Source of the DNA: Primula veris
Lineage: Eukaryota; Streptophyta; Magnoliopsida; Ericales; Primulaceae
Direction: 5' to 3'
NCBI GenBank assembly: GCA_963682055.1
Contig: OY821742.1
Location: forward strand, 9,579,752 to 9,643,751
Length of the DNA: 64,000 bases
The translations under genes and the position numbers were made by a program. Below are positions 22,661 to 35,333 of this stretch, piece by piece (position 1 is the stretch's first letter; each line of letters starts with the position of its first letter). Under the pieces are notes generated by a model. It made no database searches and was not told the origin of the DNA. It worked only from the letters and a program-made list of their open reading frames with translations.

Positions 22661-25600
22661 ATTTGTTGAGTCAGGAATTGTAATTCATATTCCAATTGTG
22701 AGAAATAAAATTGTTTATTTCCTTTGCGTTCCTGTCTCTTTTATTTATTGTCCTTTCATTATTGTATTCGAAATAGTACCAAAGTCCAACAGTGATTTCC
22801 TAAATCTAACATAGCATAAGTTAACTAAAGCAAGCTTGCCATAAGAACGTAAATTTAAGCAACAAATACACACCCAAGATCTTATGTACTACAATATGGA
22901 TCCATTAGTATAGTTAGAGAAAGAATTAAACGAACCTCCAGCTCTTCCTCTTTATTAAATAGAGTCGTATTAAGCAATGTTGTAAGGACATCAAGAAATG
23001 GTGATTCAGCAATAGCAGCCTTGAAAAGATAAGGCCGCATGTTAATAACAGCACCTATAAGCAATCCCCCTGCGCCAAAACCATCGATAGCAAGCTTTTC
23101 GTTGGTGGTATATTTCATATTTATCAAATACTCTGCACAGGCAATGAAATCAAAGAATGTATTTTTCTTGTTTAGTAGCTTTCCATTTTCGGACCACTTT
23201 TTCTCCAATTCGGCGCCTCCGCGGACATGAGCAATTGCATAAATAAAGCCTCTGTCCAATAAGGACAGTATGGATGACTTGAATGCGGGTTCATAACTAT
23301 ACTGCACAAACAAATTTGTAGGAGTGTGAGAACATTTTGTTTGCACCAAACAGGAAGCACAGCTCTTAGAGAAATGCTTTTCTCATTGGTAATGTAAAAA
23401 GGAGTTTATAGATGTTCTAATATTATGTGCATGACATCAAACTTTTCAACATTTAATGGTCACAAATACAGCACTAATTAAATAGATGTAATTTTGGTAA
23501 AATCAGAAAAAGATATGTGACTATAAAAAAAGTCAAGTTTTTGGAAATAAATCCTTTTTTTAATGCTGTTTTAAATAAAAATATTGGTTTATTTTATTTA
23601 AAACAAAAAAATCTGCCTTATATGTTGTGCAACGTCTCCATGGAGTTTGTTTTTTTCTTTTTCTTTTACTGAAACCATCTTCTCAATTGCTACAAGAAAA
23701 AACAGTGATCGTGTTATCAAATGGCTTGTTGCTGAAATCACAACAGATTTCTCAGAGTACCAGTAATTCTATGTAGCTTCAATGTTGCTATTTTGTTACT
23801 AACAACCACCGTTGTGAATCAGAATTTTTCTATTAATGAATGGAGCTTATAAGCAATCAAAATCGCTATCCTTTTTTAGCCTTTTCAAAACCAGCTTTTT
23901 AGCTTATAAGCTGCAGTCAAACTTGGCCTAAGTTCTCGAAAAATAATGGGGATCTCTTATTGTTGACAACATGCATCAGAATCCTAAGTAATACCGCATA
24001 TGCCCCATAACCGTTAAGTAGCAGCGGACTTCTTCCGTCAAGCTTGACGAGATCTTTTCTGTAAACAATTGACATGGGAACTTGAACACCATCAGGAGAA
24101 GTGGCCCATATTCTATCTGTAAGATAGTTTGAGGAATCAAAGCCACCCAATACCTGAGTAAATGTGTTACAACAGAATTATTATCAAGCCTCAAGGAAAA
24201 CATATATCTTTTATACAAAGTTCTAAGCTAATATATTGGACGGAAAATTCACTAAAATGTTAGAGGTCATCTTTTTCCCGCCAATTGCAAACCAGAAAAG
24301 ATGCAAAATTTAGTGCCAAGATGAAATAAGAGTAGATCAAAGAATGTTATTCTGGGAGGATAAACATTTATATGTAAATCGACACGTGAAAAAAACAAGT
24401 AAACTATTATATGAATACTAGGACTCCACTTGCTAGAATGTAATTATAATATACAAGGGAAAGCTCGCACACTATGAGCAAAATCCAGAAAGTGTATCTG
24501 AAGAAGCTAAGTAATCTTTAACCTGATACGGCATACATAAACCGATATTGATTTAAAGGCACACATAGAAAAGTAAATTTTGTCAACTTACTGTCTCTGT
24601 TCTTTTTATAACTGAGATTCCCGAGGACAAGTCATAGTCGAACACAGTTTTCGGAGTCTTCAATGTGCTATAAGTAAAGCGTAAAATATTGGAATAAAAA
24701 TCCGAATCTGATTGAGATAAAGTGTATGCAGGCTCCTGAAATTTAAGCACCCGATCTATCTGTAGCATTTGTATCCTCTCTCCATTAGAAGTTAGATCGA
24801 AAATGGCCATTTTCGTAAGGCCACTTTGACGCTCAAAAACCACAAGATGTTTGGAAAACAATTGAAAGCCAGTGATTGTTACACTGTGAAAAAAAATATT
24901 TACTCTCTTAGTCATAGGAAAAGAAGTTTGAATGGAAATATTGAAAAGAGAATGAGAAAGGCAGATGCTACAAAAATCATTAAAAAAGATTATTCTAACT
25001 TCTAACCCAAGCAAATTTCAGGCTCCAATTGTGCCTAATCAATAAATGCTAGTAACTAAAGAGTAAAGACCGTATCTTGTAAAGAGTTAGTTGCAAGTTC
25101 TTACAGGTTTTTCACAACTCATTATTAATAAGAAATTTTAGGACACCTATTCTAGCTGTTTCTGATGTTTTGATTGAGAAGGCAAAAGAAAAAGTTTTGT
25201 CTGCCTTCCAACTTATGAAAACAAAAATAGAATGAAGACTCGGAAATTGATGTTTAATGTAAGGTAAAGAAAAAAAGAAACGATGTGATCAAGCGAGATT
25301 TAAAGACTCGTTGCCAGTGTCTCAAAGTCAGATGGCCCACCAATATTTGAAAATACGTGCATTCTAAGAAATAAATAACAAGGTGGAAAGAATACTGCTC
25401 CCTTTTTTCCTCTCTAAATTCCATTTTTAAAAATGGAAATTTCCTATACTTGTATTTCCAAATTTTCCCTTTCAAAAGTCATCGAAATGATTATATAGTA
25501 GTGCTATGTGAACAACTTTTTGAAACGAATATTTAGCTACGAATTCTCGTTCTACGGTTTTAGGTCTCTTTTTAACTAGGGTAATTTTTAGAGAAACTCA

Positions 25601-27286
25601 CATATATTCAAGAAATGGGACATAACATATGGGACGGAGACTACTCTACAGCAGAAGTGATATACTCAGATAAGCAACTGCTATATTAAATTAACTAAAA
25701 TGTGAGTACCTTTCCCTATGAGGCAGAATGGTTATGATTGCAGATACATTGTTCACTGGACATGCTATCAATTCAGAATTATAGAGCTCATCACTCGTCC
25801 TCTGGATAAAAAAATGATCACCTTGGTGTTCGGCTAACGCTTGAATACCACCGATACGAGGTGTTAAAGGTACTATTCCATATTGTGGGTTAGCAATATC
25901 AAAATAGAGAGTAAAGCTTGTATTTACACTTTCAGATTGAATAAACACAAATTCCTTGCTATCGGAAACCTGAAGATACAGAGAGAATGATTCATCCTTT
26001 TCATGGTAAAGCAACAAGTCATCTGATTGTTTTTCCCCAAGTTTGTGTAACCACACCTATCAATGGCAGGCCAAACGTGTGAAAAATTATTGAACAGAAG
26101 GTATAGAAGATAAGAAATGGGGATTCATTTTGATGAAAATTTAAATGCATTAAACTTTCTCGATAATTCGTCTTTCCTAGCGCTTAATAATAAATTGCGT
26201 TGCAATATAAATTGTAAAGGAGTATGAAGGAGTGAAGAACATAGGCTTAGTAAGATTGTGGTCCATCAACACACCAGTTTCCCTTCAAAGCTTTTCATTA
26301 CATGTCATATCAATATGGCAATGATGCAAACTATGGAAGGCACAAACAAATTAGGGCAAAATTGAAAATTTAGTAAACCGAAACTGTTCAACAGTGGTTT
26401 GTGCAATAAACTATTGTTACATGACACACGATACAATGATCGGTTCGACCCCTGAAGTACATCCAAGTATAGTTTCATTTAAAATTGGGACTAAATAGAA
26501 GAGGTGGTGTGACATTGTTTATTAGTCGAAAACAAAGCTTCAGGTATGTATTCAACTTACCTTAAAAGTAATGAACAATTATCACTATGCGAGAACAATC
26601 AAGGTACAAGACAATTACATAGCCATAGTGGGTAATATACTATATGTAATCAAATGGTATGTGTATACCTTTTCTGGCCCAAGGGTCCCATTCATTGTAG
26701 TGTAAAGTAATGATCCATTACCAGCCCACACAACAGAGTATGATAAGCCTGTTAATGACGTTTCGACAGGTTTTGTACTCTCCGCATCGATGATGTGAGC
26801 AGTATAGTTCCCATCCCCATGAATATCTTCTGTAAAGACTACTAGGTTATCATTAAGACTGACCTGAAAATCGATGCAAGACACAGAGTAAGGAAAGCAG
26901 ATATTGCATAAAAAATATATTGAATAAATATGCACTGTATAAGTCTTACTTCAAAATTGCCACTCCTGTAATTTGTATTGCCTTGAGCTCTTACATTCAC
27001 ATCAAGTATAACATGCTCAGGGGGTGCATTAGATCCGATCGGCATAACATCCTGAACTGAAGTCCCATTTTCAGCATTAAGAGCGACGCGACGACAATAC
27101 TGAACAAAATCCTTTCCCGCTAAAGTCCTCTCGTAGTAATAGTATGACCCTCTATGTCTTGGTGCAGAAATATCATCCTCTTTAATGCGTCCTTTAATGT
27201 CGGAATAGATCTGATCTTCCACATGTTGAGTACCTACAACACAATGGACAAATACAAATAGTTCGACCTTACAATGTAGACCAAAT

Positions 27287-28459
27287 CATAGTTACCAAGT
27301 CGGGAAGCGGAAGCAGATACGATACGAGAAACCGAAACTGGAAACGCAAGCTAATTTTTAAAGAGAAACGGGAAACGTCGATATAATTAAAATTTAGAAT
27401 ATAACATGTTGGAAATATTTATGAAATACGTCCAATTTTATGAATAATACAATAATACATTGAATAACTAGTTAAATTCTTATTCTTTAAAAGATAATTT
27501 ATCAAAAGATATTACTTTTTAAACTAAATTAACAAAAATATACACAAAAACTTTTCATTATCAAAAACATATCAAACAAATTTAATAGTGTTTATTCTCT
27601 TCTTTCTCTCTCTCATCTTACTCTCTCTCCTCCATTCTTCTCTGTATTTTTATTTCATATCCCACTCTATCTCTCTCCCCTCATTCACCATGAAAATCCG
27701 CCACTAACTATCGAATATCATCTATATTATATAAACATTCATATACATATAAATACAGATGTATACATACGTAATACACAAACATATGGAGTTTTAAAAT
27801 TAGGGTATGAAGTTTTAAAATTAGGGTATGAACTCTTTATTATATATTTGATTGTGATGGAGAACATTTAGAGTATGACATTTTAAAATTAGGGTATGAC
27901 GTTTTATAATTAGCATATGAATATTTTGTGAGTTTTTAGTCATTTTTAGAAAAAGATGTGTGATTAGTATGTGTTAGAAGTATGTGCGATTATCGTGTGT
28001 TAGAGAGAGAGTTGCGGTTAGAGAGAGAGGTTGGATTAGAGAGAGATGTTAGATTATGGTCTAATTAAAATTAGAGAAATAATAATTATATATAGATATG
28101 TTTTTGATAATTTAACTTTTCAGCTATGTTTTTATTAATATAATAGAGGTAAGATATGTTTTTATTAATTGCACCTTATCAAAATTACTTACATATGCTT
28201 TTTTATTAATTTGATTTCATCATATTTTAAATGCATTTTTTCATTTTTATTCAAAAATAAGTATCTTACAAGTTTCTTTAATGTTTTATTGAATTTTTCG
28301 AAAAATATAATTTAAGATTTTATAAAGGTTTTACTTAAGTTTCCGAAACGTTTCGGAGATGTTTCTCCTAAAATTTTGAAAGAGTACTGTACCTGTTTCC
28401 GAAACACGTTTTCGGAGAAACGTGATACGTACACTAGACAGAGTTTCCGGAGGTAACTA
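27287..28459. mobile_element. hAT-like MITE in oligopeptidase intron 1 (copy 1), interrupted
   Basis: Starts CATAGTTACC and ends in inverted GGTAACTA. Its outer right flank and target duplication are deleted here, but the paralogous copy at 48839-49355 has both. Inner sequence is rich in GAAAC/GTTTC, as in that copy. Confidence 0.7.
27508..28175. mobile_element. 668-bp insertion with 9-bp target duplication
   Basis: TTATCAAAA flanks it at 27499-27507 and 28176-28184, while the other paralogue has a single TTATCAAAA at 49071-49079. It has no coding capacity. A 9-bp duplication fits Mutator-like elements, but I see no good terminal inverted repeat, so the family is open. Confidence 0.75.
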
Positions 28460-29153
28460 GGAAAGTACGATTAAAATACTTAGCCCACTACAGAAATTTA
28501 ACTTTAACGATAGAGATTCAAGTTGGGGTTCATTTCGAATTGAACTTCATACGCATTACCCAAATCTATTTTACTATTCTTCAAAAAGTAACGTAGTTTC
28601 CTCGGTTCATAGTTCATAAATATTTATCCTGATTCGTTTTTTTTTAACACTAGTCTCTCTTATGATAATTTAAGCAGTGCGTTTTGCTCTGGATCAGAGT
28701 CTTAAGCATAATTAGTTGTTTGTTTCAAATTTGAGAAACCTCAAGTATCTTTTCTTTTCTTATCTACTTTCATTTGGTTAGTTGCATGCCTTCAAAATTC
28801 CATTGTTGCAACTATGCGTCTAAATGAATACTGAAAATGACAAATGATGTATTACCAGACATTACAAAGTCAGTATAATTGTTCTCCTCCTGGAGATAAG
28901 CAAGGACGTTTGTGTTGGAGTGAGGATCACCATGTAGCCAAAAGTAGCTATCGTTACGGGAATCACCAAACATCACCATTTCATGTTCCAACTTCATCGC
29001 CTTTGGAGGTTCTATTGAAGAAGAAGACATATCTGAAGCTGCTTCCATAACATCATTCAGAAGACGTCGAGTCGGATGAGGGAAATGGTGAGGAGATGAA
29101 AGTGCAAGAACGGTTCCCGTCAAGAAGATCAATATAGCAAAAAATCCTTTCAT

Positions 29154-29809
29154 TTTTTTTTACTTGAAACTTCTTGCATACAATCTTAGTTTATATACTG
29201 GTGATAACTGGTAAGGACACTCGGAAGATAAAACAAAGCGACAAAGGCACATCAAATTATCTTGCAAATAAACTTCCATCTACAAGTCCTCCAAGAGATA
29301 AAATTTCAAATAGCATTATAGACAAGCAATGTAAAACAAAGAGATGAAAATATTACAAGATAAAAGAAAACAAAGCCGCAGAGTAGTTCAAAGACTAACA
29401 CCAAAATATATCCATAAAGTTAGTTTGGCAGACAGATGAGAAAAACAGAGATATTGTAAGATTTTGCATATCAGACAAATAAAAAACGAATACAGTGTAA
29501 AAGATGTATCAAAAGAAACAGAAGTAAAGGGACAAAAATTAGAACATTTCCTAAGATAGAAACAAGTACAGTGCATTATTATAGTGTATTGCACATAAAT
29601 GTTACTGATTATAAGAATTACACATCAAGATTGACAAAGAATCATAGGAATTCGATAAAAAGATTATGCAGAAGTCTAGAGTATTACGTATACCAGTACA
29701 AAAATTTAGCTATCCGCACAGCTAGCAGAAAAGGAATTACGAAAGTGGGAGATAGAAAAACAGCAAAATATTAGTACTCATGATTTATGAATGCTTGTAC
29801 ACAAACAAT
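29154..29809. other. Upstream region of oligopeptidase copy 1
   Basis: Probable promoter/leader region, also present at 50168-50833. No other gene was recognised. Confidence 0.5.
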
Positions 29810-29852
29810 ATTGAAACATTTTTTTTGTTGAAATCGAATAAGATAGGGTAAA

Positions 29853-30006
29853 AGTTAAAAATTAAGAGGGACGGCACTTTAATTTCATAAATTCGTTAAA
29901 AATTAAGAGGGACGGCACTTTAATTTCATATCCAGCCCAAAATAAAATTCGTTAAAAATTAAGAGGGACGGCACTTTAATTTCATATCCAGCCCAACATA
30001 AAATTC
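29853..30006. repeat. Three tandem copies of a 42-56-bp unit
   Basis: Units start with GTTAAAAATTAAGAGGGACG at 29853, 29895 and 29951. The paralogous locus (57946 onward) has a single unit, so the triplication happened after the segmental duplication. Confidence 0.9.
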
Positions 30007-30664
30007 GTTTCTATTAGTATATTTTAGTATAATGAGTTTCCTAAAATTTTCAAATCCATACTTATGACTTATGACTTATGACTTGTGACTTTATGTACTG
30101 TCTGCATTTTATAATAGAATATCGGAAGAATATTTATCTAAAAATAACGTTTTCAGATCTAATACTTGTGAAATATCTTTAGGTAAAATTAAATAATAAG
30201 GGAAACTATGGTTTAATATATATATATATATATTGGGACCTTACTGAAAACCAATCAGCCTTTAGTTTTTAAAAATAGGTTAACCGATATGGCACCCCCA
30301 TAAATCAAACAAGCGCTCTCTATTTGTGTTGCGAGAGAGTCGAGACTCTTTCTCTTTGTTTCTGTTTAGAATTTCATGGTGCGCGTAGTACCTCAAGGGG
30401 TCTTCCTTTGTTAACTTTGAAAAGAGTAGATTGACATGTTACTGCATTCTAACATGATATCAAAACACAAAATGAAGTTAATAAATAATCAAAACTAATT
30501 TTATCACTTCTTCTGCCACTGGTTAAGTTTGAGCAGGGTGAGATTCCTCTAAATGAGCTTTATCATATTTATGAGCTTCTTCCAAGTTTTGTTCATCAAT
30601 TTCTGGAATAGACGTATAGTATTAGGTTTCAATGTTCTGGTCTTAGTCTGTGTTTATATTCATG

Positions 30665-31822
30665 TACCGACATTAAATTAATTTGATGGAAATTAGTTTC
30701 ACTTTTCATTTTGGTCATATTTTTTGTAATTTGTATAAATCTAACACTTAATTTTCGGAAATGTCTCATTTTAGTATAAATTCAGAAAATCAGATTTTTT
30801 TTTAAAAAAAAAACAAAAATACCAATTTTTTTTTGAAAAAACCTTTAAAAAAATAGGAAACCTGGAAAAAACACGAAAAAATGGTAAAAACACAAAGAAA
30901 AATCTAAAAAACCAAAATAACAAAAAAAAAATCAAAAAAACCGGAAACCTGAAAAAACTCAAAATCGGTAAAAAAAAAAATAAAAAAAAATAAACCCTAA
31001 AAATCAAAAAATCAAAATTCACAAAACAATGAAAAAACGTTCAAAAAAGTTGGAAACCCGTAAAAATCCAGTAAAAAAAATATTAAAAACCCAAGAAAAA
31101 TCAAAAAGTCCAAAATCACAAAAAAAAAAGTTCGAAAAAGTCGAAAAAAACCGGAAAGTAAAAAAAATGTAAAAAAAAATTAAAATAATTTGCAATTGTA
31201 TACTGTCATTTTTAAGTCATTTGAAGTCATTTTTAATCATTTTATTTGGAGTCATTTTGAAGTTATTTGAAGTCGTTTTTAGTCATTTGAAAACAATTGT
31301 AAGTTATTTAAAAGTTTTTTTTACATTTTTTTTTTACTTTCCGGCTTTTCTTGGCTTTTTCGAACTTTTTTTTTATTTTTTTGTGATTTTGGATTTTTTG
31401 ATTTTTCTTGGTTTTTTAATAATTTTTTTTACTGTTTTTCAGGTTTTTACCGGGTTTCCGACTTTTTTGAACGTTTTTTTTAATTGTTTTGTGATTTTTG
31501 ATTTTTTAATTTTTAGGGTTTATTTTTGATTTTTTACCGATTTTGGGCTTTTTGGGATTCCTGGTTTTTTTAAACTTTTTTTAGATTTTTCTTGGTTTTT
31601 TTTTACCTTTTTTGTGGTTTTTTTCGGGATTCCTATTTTTTAAAGGTTTTTTCAAAAAAATCTTGGTATTTTTTTTTTTTTTTTTTTTAAATCTAATTTT
31701 TTTGAATTTATACTAAAATGAGAAATTTCAAAAAATTAAGGGTTAGATTTATACAAATTACAAAAAATATAACCAAAATAAAAAGTGAAACTAATTTTCA
31801 ACCAATTAATTTAATGTCGGTA
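30665..31822. repeat. Long palindrome / foldback element, copy 1
   Basis: Two arms of about 570 bp are inverted copies of each other, centred near 31240. The left arm begins TACCGACATTAAATTAAT and is A-rich, and the right arm ends ATTAATTTAATGTCGGTA and is T-rich. No coding capacity. Open frames here are low-complexity Phe/Lys artefacts. Confidence 0.88.
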
Positions 31823-31947
31823 TATGAATTGTGAGCATTTTGATAGTTTAGTAACTCAATTGTAGCAGAGTGATAGTATGATACATAAATCGTTAAACAC
31901 AGATAGTACAATACACTAATCGTATTTTTTTCCCGTTTGTGAAGTGC

Positions 31948-32935
31948 ATACAACATACATGTAACGATGTCGTGTCTATTTTCAGCATTGTGTACATTCT
32001 TCTTTTACTTTTAGGCCGTAAAATCTTAGGTTATATTAATAATATTACATTTACTGTATTAGGTTTTTGTACATTTGAGAAAATTATCTCAGTTTTGCCA
32101 AATAAATGTAGTGTATATAAACATACATGTATACAGATATACAGTCTACGTATACATGCATGTCTACTGCGAAGTAAATAAAATGTATAAACATAAACAC
32201 AGAGATGTTAAACGTTTCACTGTATTTTATTCAATGAAGTGTATACACATATACCTAGGGGTGGGCAATGATATACCAATGTATATAATGAAAGAAATTG
32301 ATAGAATTGAAGCAGTAATCTTTTTTAAGTTTTCACTACAAAAATCATGTGTGAAATACTGGTAAATACTGTATATATGTAAACACCAAGTATAAACGCT
32401 ACGGTAGCGATAATACTGATAAAACGTTACGGTAGCGATAACGTTATTTAAAACATTGGATTAATTTAATTTTCATCCAATTAATTTAATGTCGGTACAT
32501 GTAACGATGTCGTGTCTATTTTCAGCATTGTGTACATTCTTTTTTTACTTTTAGGCCGTAGAATCTTAGGTTATATTAATAATATTTCAATTACTGTATT
32601 AGGTTTTTGTACATTTGAGAAAATTATCTCAGTTTTGCCAAATAAATGTAGTGTATATAAACATACATGTATACAGAGATACAGTCTACGTATACATGCA
32701 TGTCTACTGCGAAGTAAATAAAATGTATAAACATAAACACATAGATGTTAAACGTTTCACTGTATTTTATTCAATGAAGTGTATACACATATACCTAGGG
32801 GTGGGCAATGATATACCAATGTATAATAATGAAAGAAATTGATAGAATTGAAGCAGTAATCTTTTTTAAGTTTTCATTACAAAAATCATGTGTGAAATAC
32901 TAGTAAATACTGTATATATGTAAACACCAAGTATA
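31948..32935. repeat. Tandem duplication of the foldback outer segment
   Basis: Two direct copies of about 430 bp (31950-32375 and 32497-32935) with landmarks ACGATGTCGTGTCTATTTTC and CCTAGGGGTGGGCAATGATA. A third copy is at 59790-60149 in the paralogous locus. Confidence 0.9.
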
Positions 32936-33029
32936 AAATAACATGCAAATCAATTGATAAATTGGTAAAGTTGTAATGCACATTCTCATTTTTTGAAAGG
33001 CTCAAACATGACAGACAAATAACTCAAAC

Positions 33030-34545
33030 CTGATCCTTCAGACTGTACGCTTCTAGGTTTCTAGTACTTCCAGGGATCCATGTATCTTGTATGCCAAATT
33101 GAGTTTTCATGTCAACAAGATATTTTAAAAAGTATTAGGTCTCTGATAAAAATATACATTTTAACATTTACCTTGATATTATCTGATCCAGTGGCTGCTT
33201 TTTGCTTTGGCAACAAATGCAGACAATGGGACAAAACCTCAACAGATCGAGGAAAAATGCTTAGCTCTCCCCTTTTGCTTTTACCTAGATAAAATGAATC
33301 CCATTCAAGAACAAATTAAGAAATAAAGAAACTGCTTCAGCTGAAGAAATCAATTTAGAATCGCACATCATAACAAGCTATAATGAAATCATATATGCAT
33401 ATAACTGGCACTCTTCCAAAGTTGTATCCTCTTAGAAAGATGCAAGCAAAGTCCTACATAACATCTATTAATCAGATTTTCATGAATATTTAATTACTAC
33501 AGCAAAACTTAGTAGATTACTGCTTATTCAAAACGACACATTACAGTTGCTTCAAAGAACCTTCTGAAACATTTGAATAACCCAAGGTTACTAGTGAAGT
33601 CATGGAGCAGCAATAAAAGGAACAAAAGAAAGTATTCATGCCATGATAAGATAGTTAAAAGAAAAATACTACGTCAGGTTCCACTACCGTTACATAAATC
33701 CAATAAAAACACATCGATTTCATCCAACATCAAATTCATGTAATGCAAAAAAAAAAAAAAAACTGATCAACTATTATCTGACGTTTTAAACAGTGTGAAA
33801 GGTTTTTACCCCCAGCATATTCGGTTACAAACAAAAAACAATTGTTCTTTATTAGTCCCGCAACTCTTCAGACTATATTATAAAATAATGTAGCTCATGG
33901 CAAAGACGAGTTTGTAACCTGGAAACCCAACAAGCCCTACTATGTCTCCACGCTTTACACCTGAGTGAACCTTAATGAATTCTGATTCATCCAATTTCGA
34001 AGTCCTGCATCAGTTAAATTTAATCAATCCTTTGCAACTTATATAGCCCGCTAAACGCTGAAGAATCCAGTTAAGTGCTCTAGATTAAAATAAAAATAGA
34101 GTACTATAATGGAATAAGCAGTACACAGTGGTGAGACAAACTGTTGCTTTATGATATGGGTTTTAATATCCGTTAAGAATATCCTAATAATAAGAGTAAT
34201 TCAAGATTTCTTCTTAAATCAAAACATTACTGATTACTTTGACAGTAATAAGAGAAAACAACTACATTACTGATTACTTTGACAGTGATATGAGGGTAGG
34301 GATCGACTCCAACACTTTTCTCAGCTGCAAGACTCTTTAGCCTGTTTTCAAAGTATTACTTCACAAAGAAAATGTACAAAAATTCAGTACAAGGTGAACA
34401 GTTAAGTAACAGGAATTTGAGAAGCTGGAAGATATACACGTAAACATATTTTGCAAAATATAATACAAAATGAAGGCCAACAATTACTTACAGTTGGATC
34501 AAGGTCTTCCTCATCTGCAACCTTAGTACTTGGCTTCATGGCCGC
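33030..34545 (-). pseudogene. Lysyl-tRNA synthetase (class II, cytosolic type) gene fragment
   Basis: Exon-like pieces on the minus strand, in gene order: 34492-34545 (AAMKPSTKVADEEDLDPT), 34278-34358 (YFENRLKSLAAEK, then VDPYPH), 33919-34004 ([20 protein letters not shown], then GLVGFPG), 33172-33284 ([20 protein letters not shown]) and 33030-33085 (TWIPGSTRNLEAYSLKDQ). These follow the N-terminal extension and anticodon-binding domain of plant LysRS. Damage is clear: the second piece opens with TAA where homologues have Gln, the OB-fold exon between PYPH and KLDE is missing, the last piece is out of phase with its predecessor, and the catalytic domain after KDQ is absent. No upstream first exon was found. 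It is a relic. Confidence 0.82.
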
Positions 34546-35331
34546 CTGGAACAGGATACAACTATATTTAGTGAACTAAATAAATATGGTTGTAATACTA
34601 GGTACTGCAATAAATGATAATCTGTTATTTTTGTTCTTTTTCAGTGCTATGTAAAAAGACGTGATGCACAGGTAAACTGAAGTGTTGCCAACTTTCCAAG
34701 CTTAATCGTTGACTAATATATCGTTGACTAATATATAGTTGACTTCATTTGTTCTCTTTAGATATATCCGTTTGAAATTGGGATGTAGAAAATCTCAATG
34801 ATGCATAAAATAGGTACTCAGTTTAAAGAAAGGAGACTAAAAAAGCATGCCAACAAAATACCAAATAAAACAATAACTTTTATAGAACATTTAATCATTG
34901 CACTAACACAATCAATATATATATATATATAAGATTCTTTTCCTCCTCACTCTATATTTCTCATTCCATCCTCAGAGATAAAAGTCCGACTATGAAAAAA
35001 AGGCTTGATGGCAAACACACAGAAGGTAAAAAGTGTAATTATTTCAATTCTGAACAGAACCTCTTTTAAATAGGACATAGCATTTCGGGGAAAAAAGGTA
35101 TACATGAAACCTACAAAATTACATTTTCATCCAAAAGCATTTCAACAGTCGTAAGTTTTATTTGATACTTTTTTTTTTTACAATTAAGTTTTATTTGATA
35201 CTTGATTTTACATATCTTTCGCAGGTATAACTTCGATAAAACTATCAATTATTCAACTATCAATTATTATTTTAGAGAGATTATATCTAAATATTCAATA
35301 AGAAGTTAACCTTAGGGCGATACTAAAACAA
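34546..35331. other. Intergenic, no gene seen
   Basis: AT-rich with a TA microsatellite near 34915-34932. Nothing coding. Confidence 0.5.
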
Positions 35332-35333
35332 TA

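Larger units (their letters stand above)
14329..22791 (+). mobile_element. Ty1/copia LTR retrotransposon, coding-intact
   Basis: LTRs of 1572 and 1683 bp begin TGTTGG and end CCAACA. The internal region holds one complete gag-pol frame, and a polypurine tract abuts the 3' LTR. Outside the repeat arrays the LTRs are very similar, which suggests recent activity. However, the five bases before the element (TGATC) and after it (GTGAT) do not match, and the two flanks belong to different loci. No standard initiator-Met primer site was recognised at 15901. Confidence 0.93.
21109..22791 (+). repeat. 3' LTR of the copia element
   Basis: TGTTGG...CCAACA, 111 bp longer than the 5' LTR. The differences are concentrated in the G-rich array and in a ~78-bp block after 21770. 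Elsewhere only a few substitutions were seen. Confidence 0.93.
22882..29153 (-). pseudogene. Oligopeptidase B-like (S9A prolyl oligopeptidase family) gene, copy 1, C-terminus missing and catalytic Ser lost
   Basis: Exons by splice sites and homology: 28856-29153, 26950-27233, 26669-26863, 25710-26056, 24592-24883, 23995-24153 and 22936-23301. All junctions are GT-AG and in phase, giving about 647 codons, and read-through would stop at 22882. The start has a hydrophobic N-terminus (MKGFFAILIFLTGTVLAL) like a signal peptide. The propeller part includes MFGDSRNDSYFWLHGD, GRIKEDDISAP and YYYYERTLAGK, and the hydrolase part LLLNGYGAYA and HVRGGAE. The family cleaves short peptides after basic residues. 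The nucleophile elbow reads DGFGAGG where active homologues have a serine (GRSAGG), so residue about 601 is Gly. The last ~100 residues, with the catalytic Asp and His, are absent. The copia LTR begins at the broken end. It could be expressed as a pseudoenzyme, but most likely it is a relic. Confidence 0.85.
24784..32935. repeat. Segmental duplication, copy 1
   Basis: Direct repeat of 46349-60149. The shared left edge is at TTAGAAGTTAGATCG in exon 5 of the oligopeptidase gene. Exons 1-4 and part of 5, the introns, the upstream region and the foldback element are shared. Differences are later insertions and deletions. Confidence 0.88.

Noticed and set aside
28844..29050. Plus-strand frame opposite oligopeptidase exon 1 (and 49858-50064)
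   Set aside because: Antisense shadow of the conserved exon.
30771..31022. Phe-rich open frame (also 31221-31529)
   Set aside because: Low-complexity reading of the A/T-rich foldback arms.
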